Of a stretch of 64,000 nucleotides of DNA, positions 56,985-64,000 are shown piece after piece. Both the position numbers and the translations under genes were made by a program. The notes below the pieces were generated by a model. It was not told where the DNA came from. It did no database searches and saw nothing but the letters and a program-made list of their open reading frames with translations. Source of the stretch: Dama dama (Eukaryota > Chordata > Mammalia > Artiodactyla > Cervidae); NCBI RefSeq assembly GCF_033118175.1, contig NC_083701.1, positions 68,471,001 to 68,535,000 of the forward strand, read 5' to 3'. Numbering within the stretch: position 1 is the stretch's first letter; the number at the start of each line of letters is the position of its first letter.

Positions 56985-57183
56985 TAGTTTTTTTTTTTTT
57001 TTTTCCTTTCTCATCTTAACTTTTTTAGTGTGATAAAATGCACACAATATAAAATTTAACTCTTCATCATTTTTAAATGTACAATTCAGTGACATTAAAT
57101 GCATTAACATAGTGCAGCCATCACCACCATCTACCTCCATTACTGTTTTCATCTTGTAACTAAAGCTCTAAAACACCAATTCT

Positions 57184-57308
57184 GGGGTAAGAAATGGCAA
57201 ACCACTCCAGTATTCTTGCCTGGAGAATCCCATGGACAGATGAGGCTGGCAGGCTATAGTCCACGGTGTCACAAAGAGTCAGACATGAATGAAGCAACTT
57301 AGCAGCGG
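57184..57308 (+). mobile_element. 5'-truncated BovA SINE
   Basis: BovA body from 'gggtaagaaatggcaaacca' to 'agcaacttagcagcgg', without the tRNA head, inserted in the L1M 3' region next to an AT microsatellite. Confidence 0.92.
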
Positions 57309-57315
57309 TGTTCTT

Positions 57316-57380
57316 TATATATATTACTACACACAAATATATGTATATATATATATATGCATATATATATATATATAATA
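57316..57380. repeat. (AT)n microsatellite
   Basis: Alternating TA with ACACAC and GC interruptions, between the SINE tail and the resumed L1M sequence. Confidence 0.95.
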
Positions 57381-57722
57381 TCTTCTTTATCAATTAATGT
57401 GCTGATGGGCTGATGGACACTTAGGTTGCTTCAATGTCTTGGCTGCTGTGAACATTGGAGTGCATTTATCTTTTTGAATTAGAGTTTTCATCTTTTCTGG
57501 TATATGCCCAGGAGTGGAATCACTGGGTCATATGGTAACTCTACTTTTAGTTTTTTAAGGAACCTCCATACTGTTTTCCATACTGGCTCCATTAATTTAC
57601 ATTCCTACCAACAGTGGAGGAAGGTTTCCTTTTCTTTGTAGATTTTTTGATGATGATCATTATGACCAATGTGAGGTGGTACCTAACTGTAGTTTTGATT
57701 TGCATTTTTCTAAGATGCTGAA

Positions 57723-58353
57723 CTTGGCAAATAGATGGGGAAACAGTGGAAACAGTGGCTGACTTTATTTTTTTGGGCTCCAAAATTACTGTAGATAGTG
57801 ATTGCAGCCATGAAATTAAAAGACACTTACTCCTTGGAAGGAAAGTTTTGACCAACCTGGACAGCATATTAAAAAGCAGAGACATTACTTTGTCAACAAA
57901 GGTCTGTCTAGTCAAGGCTATGGTTTTTCTAGTAGTTATGTATGGATGTGAGAGTTCGACTATAAAGAAAGCTGAGCACAGAATAATTGATGCTTCTGAA
58001 CTTGGAGAAGACTTTTGAGAGCCCCTTGGATGGCAAGGAAATCCAACCAGTCCATCCTAAAGGAGATCAGTCCTGGGTGTTCATTGGAAGGATTGATGTT
58101 GTAGCTGAAACTCCAATACTTTGGCCACCTGATGTGAAGAGCTGACTCATTTGAAAAGACCCTGATGCTGGGAAAGATTGAGGGCGGAAGGAGAAGGGGA
58201 TGACAGAGGATGAGATGGCTGGATGACATCACTGACTCAATGGACATGGGTTTGGGTGGACTCCAGGAGTTGTTGATGGACAGGGAGGCCTGGCGTGCTG
58301 TGGTTAATTGGGTTGCAAAGAGTCGGACATGACTGAGTAACTGAACTGAACTG
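57723..58353 (+). mobile_element. BovB LINE 3' part inserted in L1M
   Basis: Runs from 'ttggcaaatagatggggaaa' to the complete 3' end. It is flanked by the perfect 11-bp duplication 'aagatgctgaa' (57712-57722 and 58354-58364). The L1M text continues uninterrupted once the insert is removed. Confidence 0.96.
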
Positions 58354-58540
58354 AAGATGCTGAATATCTTTTCATGTGCCTACTGGCCATCTGTATGTCT
58401 TCTCTGGAGTAATGTCTATTTAGGTCTTCTGCCCATTTTTTGAGTGAGTTGTTTTCTGATATTGAGCTGTATGAGCTGTTTGTATATTTTGGAAATTAAA
58501 CCCTTGTTAGACTCATCATTTGCAAATATTTGACTGGGAG

Positions 58541-58875
58541 ACAGATTCTTTGTACTCCACCATCTTCCCAGAATCCTTGACAAAATGAAAATGAGGATGA
58601 CAAAAATGAAGTTTCTGGTGTCATGATGTTTACGTTACTGGCTTTCAAAAATATTAGAATCTATAGCTTCTTTATGAATCATGAAGAATTTATCTCATGA
58701 ATGATTTTCAAAACTTAAAAATCTTCATTGTTTTATTACCATGGCCACATTAGTGTGGACTTTTTTTTGTAAAGGTAATTTTGAGATGCAAAATTTTAAC
58801 ATTTGTGTACTACCAGTACTTCCCCTCATTGGTCACAACCCAGTGATGTAGATTTGTTGAAGCTTCACTATTTGG
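58541..58875. other. Unassigned sequence
   Basis: Short AT-rich gap between the L1M and the long BovB; nothing recognised. Confidence 0.4.
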
Positions 58876-59146
58876 TAGGAGTGCTCTATACAGTCAGCAA
58901 AAACAAGACCTGGAGCTGACTGTGGCTCAGATCATGAACTCCTTATTGCCAAATTCAGATTTAAACTGAAGACAGTAGGGATAACCACTAGACCATTCAG
59001 GTATACCCTAAATCAAATCCCTTATGAATATACAGTGGAAGTGAGAAATAGATTTAAGGGAACTAGATCTGATAGACAGAGAGCCTGATGAACTATGGAC
59101 GGAGGTTCATGACGTTGTACAGGAGACAGGGATCAAGACCATCCTC

Positions 59147-60510
59147 ATGGAAAAGAAATGCAAAAAGGCAAAATGGTTGTCTGAGGAGGCCTTACAAATA
59201 GCTGTGAAAAGAAGAGAAGCAAAAAGCAAAGGAGAAAAGGAAAGATATTCCCATTTGAATGCAGAGTTCCAAAGAATAGCTGGGAGAGGTATGAAAGCCT
59301 TCCTCAGCAATCAATGCAAAGAAATAGAGGAAAACAACAGAATGGGAAAGACTAGAGATCTCCTCAAGAAAATTAGAGATACCAAGGGAACATTTCATGC
59401 AAAAATGGGCTCAATAAAGGACAGAAATGGTATGGACCTAACAGAAGCAGAAGATATTAAGAAGAGGTGGCAAGAATACACAGAAGAACTGTACAAAAAA
59501 GATCTTCACGACCCAGATAATCACAATGGTGTAATCACTCACCTAGAGCCAGACATCTTGGAATGGGAAGTCAAGTGGGCCTTAGGAAGCATCACTATGA
59601 ACAAAGCTAGTGCAGGTGATGGAATTCCAGTTGAGCTATTTCAAATCCTGAAAGATGGTGCTGTGAAAGTGCTGCACTCAATATGCCAGCAAATTTGGAA
59701 AACTCAGCAGTGGCCACAAGACTGGAAAAGGTCGTTTTCATTCCAATCCCTAAGAAAGGCAATCCCAAAGAATGCTTAAACTACCGCACAATTGCACTCA
59801 TCTCACACGCTAGTAAAGTAATGCTCAAAATTCTCCAAGCCAGGCTTCAGCAATACATGAACCATGAACTTCCAGATGTTCAAGCTGGTTTTAGAAAAGG
59901 TAGAGGAACCAGAGATCAAATTGCCAATATCTGCTGGATCATTGAAAAAGCAAGAGAGTTCCAGAAAAACATCTATTTCTGCTTTATTGACTACTCCAAA
60001 GCCTTCGACTGTGTGGATCACAATAAACTGTGGAAAATTCTGAAAGATATGGGGATACCAGACCACCTGACCTGCTTCTTGAGAAACCTGTATGCAGGTC
60101 AGGAAGCAACAGTTAGAACTGGACTTGGAACAACAGACTGGTTCCAAATAGGAAAAGGAGTATGTCAAGGCTGTATATTGTCACCCCGTGGAGTGACATC
60201 ATGAGAAATGCTGGGCTGGAAGAAGCACAAGCTGTAATTAAGACTGCCGGGAGAAATATCAATAATCTCAGATATGCAGATGACACCACCCTTATGGCAG
60301 AGAGTGAAGAGGAACTAAAAAGCCTCTTGATGAAAGTGAAAGAAGAGAGTGAAAAGGTTGGCTTAAAGTTCAACATTCAGAAAACTAAGATCATGGCATC
60401 TGGTCCCATCACCTCATGGGAAATGGATGTGGAGACAGAGGAAACAGTGTCAGACTTTATGTTTTTGGGCTCCAAAATCACTGCAGATGGTGACTGCAGC
60501 CATGAAATTT
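59147..60510 (+). pseudogene. BovB reverse transcriptase region, frameshifted
   Basis: The first frame (59147-59779) holds the linker and start of the reverse transcriptase ('MNKASAGDGIPVELFQILK'). A one-base loss near 59732 moves coding to the next frame, which supplies 'FIPIPKKGNPKECLNYRTI', 'QAGFRKGRGTRDQIANI', 'FIDYSKAFDCVDHNKL' and 'GKGVCQGCILSP'. After the 60186 rearrangement a third frame carries the catalytic 'RYADDTTLMAESEEEL' (YADD codons 60273-60284) up to the L1 insertion. The parent enzyme reverse-transcribes BovB and probably SINE RNA; this copy cannot. Confidence 0.93.
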
Positions 60511-60839
60511 TTAGAAAGGTGATAACGATAACCCTATATGCAGAACAGAAAAAGAGACACAGAAATACAGAACAGACTTTTGAACTTTGTGGGAGAATGT
60601 GAGGGTGGGATATTTCAAAAGAACAGCATGTATACTATCTATGGTGAAACAGATCACCAGCCCAGGTGGGATGCACGAGACAAGTGCTCCGGCCTGGTGC
60701 ACTGGGAAGACCCAGAGGAATCGGGTGGAGAGGGAGGTGGGAGGGGGGATCGGGATTGGGAATACATGTAAATCCATGGCTGATACATATCAATGTATGA
60801 CAAAACCCACTGGAAAAAAAAAAAAAAAAAAAAAAAAAA
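60511..60839 (+). mobile_element. Ruminant L1 3' UTR, 5'-truncated, inserted in BovB
   Basis: Sense-strand L1 3' UTR ('agaaaaagagacacagaaat' to 'tgacaaaacccactgg') followed by a 28-base A-run. BovB text is continuous across it ('gcagccatgaaatt' | 'agatgcttactccttgg'). Any target duplication is masked by the A-rich junction. Confidence 0.94.
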
Positions 60840-61385
60840 AGATGCTTACTCCTTGGAAGGAAAGTCATGACCCACCTAGACAGCATGTTAAAAAGCAGAG
60901 ACATTACTTTGCCAACAAAGGTCCATCTGGTCAAGGCTATGGTTTTTCCAGTGGTCATGTATGGATGTGAGAGTTGGACTGTGAAGAAAACTGAGTGCCA
61001 AAAAAATTGATACTTTTGAACTGTGGTGTTGGAGAAGACTCTTGAGAGTCCCTTGGATTGCAAGGAGATCCAACCAGTCCATCCTAAAGGAGATCAGTCC
61101 TGGGTGTTCATTGGAAGGACTGATGCTGAAGCTGAAACTCCAATACTTTGGCCACCTCATGCAAAGAGTTGACTTATAGGAAAAGACCTTGATGTTGTGA
61201 GGGATTGGGGGCAGGAGGAGAAGGGGACGACAGAGGATGAGATGGCTGGATGGCATCACTGACTTGATGGGCATGAATTTGAGTAAACTCCGGGAGTTGT
61301 TGATGGACAGGGAGGCCTGGCATGCTGCAATTCATGGGGTTGCAAAGAGTTGGACACGACTGAGCGACTTAATTAAACTGAACTG

Positions 61386-63223
61386 ATGCTTAAATGTGAC
61401 AGGGTTGGAGTGGACACAGAGACCAAGTTCTAACACTTGCATTGGACTTCCTTTTAGGCACTTCTTATAACCTGGTGAGGAGAATATTGAAACTCTTTGT
61501 TAAAAGAAAATTCAGAGATTATCCACAGATTGGCTTATCTGTGGCAATTATAGAAAGGGAGAGAAGTTAAAAGACATTAAAAAGGTTCCAGAAATTGATG
61601 ATGAGGGCTCCCATGGTAGAGAAGAGGGGTAATGGATTCTGTTGGCATTAACTCAACCTCTCCTTTTCTCCTCTCTCCCTCTTTCATCTATGTTTTCCTT
61701 TTATTCTCCTTCTCTCCACTTCTCACCCTTTTCCAAATGGAAAGATATATCTGAGTGTATACCATGGTCTATTGGCCATTTTCTCTGTCATTTGTTCAGT
61801 CTCCTATATATCTTGGGGAGATAAATTGCCTCTAGTAATACTAAAGTGTACAAAACAACTTGAGGTCTTGATTTAAAGCACACGTGGGAAAATTTAAAAC
61901 TGTGGGGGTGATGTACAGGCTGTGTGTATTATTACACAACAATCGTTATAATTTAATGGATGCCTTCTACATGTCAGAGGCTTTATTAAGCACTGAGACT
62001 ACACAGAGGAAAAAATTCAGTCCCTAACTCCTCAAGTAACTCATTGTCCAATGGAGGAAAAATACACACACAGGAATTTAAATGCCATGGTTATTGTAAT
62101 AGAAATAGAACTGTATAAGGCACTGTTGGGAGTGCCAAGAATGAGCTTTCAAGTGTGCTTGGGAGGAATGAACTCAAGAGACAAGCTCTTAGTTAAAATC
62201 TTTAGTAAACGTTTGTCAAGTGGAGATGGGCCAGGGGCATTCTAAGCGAAGGGAGCACCATGTGCAGACAGGAATGGCAGACATTTACTGTGGGTGGAAT
62301 ATGAGTTGTAAGGCTAGCAAAGAGCAAGCGATGAACAGGTAGGAAGGAGAAAGACCGCAATGAGTGTCATACATCAGAGTTCTTCCCTTGGGTAATGGGG
62401 AACTAAAAAAGGATTTTAAGCAAAGAAGAAATATAATCTGAGTCTAGTTTTATTTAGAATGTTCTGTGTATATGATTGAGTGGGAAAGGGCTATTCTGGA
62501 AACAGAATATTTAGCAGCTGTGACAATGCTCTCAGTAAAGCATCACTGAACCTAAACCAAGGCAATGTTTTGATAATGAAGAAGATATAGCTTTAGGACA
62601 TATTTAAGAGACTAAAATGTATAGGACTTAGAAACTAATTGGATATACTCAGGATTTTGTTTTGAGTGATGAACAGAAAATAGTTTTATTTATTTATTCC
62701 ATAAATACTTATTATATATCTACCAGGCCCCAAGAGAAGTGTTGAGTGCTGAGGATACCTAGATGAGAAGCCACAGGTTGCCTTTAAGGAGCTTGAACTT
62801 TAGTAAAAGAGACAGACACCACCATCGACAGGTGAAATAGGGCACTTGCATTGTGGAGTTGTGACTGTTATCTCCAATAAGGACCTCAAAAAAGGTTGTA
62901 GGTGATGTCTTCACTTATGGACATGCTGAGCTTAGGGAACCTGCGAGACATCCGGTAGAGATGCAGTAATCCTTCTTCAAGGGAAGAGATGCCAGCAAAT
63001 AAGACTGAGAAGAAGCTGTCATAAAGGTAAGGAACAATTGCATCTTATCTCGTATCTTTCTTAAAGTCCTTCTTTGGTGGTATTATTAATAATACATAGG
63101 GGAGAAGTACCTCTATTATTTCTAATGTCTATTTTGGTACCTGGTATAGAACAGGTACTAAAAAATGATTTAATTAAGTATAATATAGGGATTAAGAAAT
63201 CGATTCTATCCTAACAGTGTGAC
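61386..63223. other. Mostly unassigned, with L2-like fragments
   Basis: About 61950-62060 and 62690-62820 ('ccataaatacttattatata' ... 'aaggagcttgaactttag') resemble antisense L2. About 62340-62480 resembles the same ancient repeat class seen weakly at 4420 and 32140. No gene supported. Confidence 0.4.
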
Positions 63224-63436
63224 TGGGCTTCCTAGGTGGCTCAGGGGTAAAGAATCTGCCTGCTGATGTTGGAGATGCAGGAGATGCAGGTTCAGTCCCT
63301 GGGTTGGGAAGATCCCCTGGAGGAGGAAATGGCAACCCACTCCAGTATTCTTGCCTGAAAAATCCCATGGACAGAGGAGCCTGGTGGGTTACAGTCCACG
63401 GGGTCGAAAGAGTTGACACGACTTAGCAACTCAGCA
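63224..63436 (+). mobile_element. Bov-tA SINE
   Basis: Complete SINE. The head carries a short tandem duplication ('ggagatgca' twice) near 63270-63290, and the tail ends 'gacttagcaactcagcatg'. Confidence 0.94.
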
Positions 63437-64000
63437 TGCATGTATGCAGTAATGTGATTAAGGAAATAGAGAAACAAAGTAATAGACAAAATTTGAAAAG
63501 AATGCTAGGCTTTATCACTAACTACTGGGCAGATTACTTGTCCTTATATATTGGACTTGTGCTATGTACTTCATTGTCTTACTTGGTAAAATCAGAGGAT
63601 TGGGTATGGAGACAAAATCCATTTTGTTTCTAAAACTGAATGCAGAGACATTATTAGCAGATCAAGCTGAGGAGATGATGTATTATCAAATGGAGGTGTG
63701 CTGTCAGTTTTCACTGATCTTATAGGGACATTAAATATTTGATGGTGGAACTCTGTATATTGATTTTTTTTACCCCAGTTGCAAATGGCCTTTGCTTCTG
63801 AAGAATAGTAGGTAGGCACTGCAGAGTTGTTTATACCAGTAGATTGCATCCCTGTAAAACGAATGTCAAACAGTGCATCTGGGTATTGTCTTGATAAATT
63901 ACATGACTCAGTGATCACTGACCCACATTTTGTAATATGATTTTATAAAACCCATGTGACAATGTTAATGGAGATGGATGCACTATGGGTCTTATACAGT
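63437..64000. other. Unassigned sequence to window end
   Basis: AT-rich, no repeat or gene recognised. Confidence 0.4.

Larger units (their letters stand above)
56985..58540 (-). mobile_element. Old L1M element, split by a SINE and a BovB
   Basis: An A-tail in antisense (T-run 56988-57005) and an old L1 3' UTR ('gtgataaaatgcacacaata', 'gcagccatcaccaccatcta') are followed by the ORF2 end at 57381-57722 ('atatgcccaggagtggaatc', 'catactgttttcc'). It continues at 58365-58540 ('tcttttcatgtgcctactgg', 'ggtcttctgcccattttttg'). The inserts are the SINE at 57184 and the BovB at 57723. Confidence 0.85.
58876..61385 (+). mobile_element. BovB LINE, longest copy (post-endonuclease to 3' end), split by an L1 tail
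   Basis: Begins just after the endonuclease ('gctctatacagtcagcaaaa') and covers the linker, reverse transcriptase and C-terminal region to the BovB end near 61385. An L1 3' tail splits it at 60511-60839. About 30 bases are replaced near 60186-60198, just after 'CQGCILSP'. The endonuclease and 5' end are missing. No target duplication was identified. Confidence 0.94.

Overview
The window is nuclear DNA of a bovid ruminant (cattle, sheep, goat, buffalo or a close relative). It is saturated with lineage-specific repeats: tRNA-headed Bov-tA/BovA SINEs, RTE-type BovB LINEs, ruminant L1 elements with their characteristic 3' UTR, and older CHR-type SINEs. Beneath these lie ancient mammalian repeats (MIR, L2, L1M, MLT1, MER5, Tigger-like, ERVL-like). 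I recognise no exon of a known protein-coding gene, no bacterial-type operon, no rRNA or true tRNA gene and no CRISPR array. Nearly all open frames are transposon remnants or chance frames. All family names come from recalled consensus sequences, not from a search.

Layout. 0-12.5 kb: SINEs, an MLT1 LTR, a rearranged BovB with endonuclease coding, a MIR split by an L1 3' end, and a unique AT-rich block (6.4-8.0 kb). 12.5-18.8 kb: one young L1 whose 5' part is inverted, as expected from twin priming. It is itself split by a 2.1-kb poly(A)-tailed retrocopy of an unidentified mRNA 3' end. 18.8-23.6 kb: L1M remains, SINEs, a solo LTR inside a SINE, and a BovB end. 23.6-27.6 kb: low-repeat sequence. 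27.6-28.2 kb: a CpG-island-like segment followed by a 0.43-kb CA/CGAA microsatellite. 29-37.7 kb: SINEs, BovB ends, a second MIR split by L1, L1M and an LTR-like element. 37.7-42.9 kb: a badly decayed ERVL-like internal region holding another LTR and a SINE. 43-54 kb: old SINE, MER and MLT1 copies, then several BovB copies, one inserted antisense inside another. 54-57 kb: low-repeat. 57-61.4 kb: an L1M split by a SINE and a BovB, then the longest BovB (reverse transcriptase region), split by an L1 tail. 61.4-64 kb: mostly unique with one SINE.

How it fits together. The elements are copies made by L1 and BovB machinery, and their nesting gives a relative chronology. MIR, L2, MLT1, ERVL and L1M are oldest. 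BovB and Bov SINEs follow, and some L1 copies, the LTR at 22.6 kb and the retrocopy are younger than their hosts. Target-site duplications could be read directly for many insertions. The most interesting points are the retrocopy, the possible promoter-like CpG segment, a BovB 5' junction with apparently locally copied filler, and the nested insertions. I found no evidence of a novel multi-gene system.
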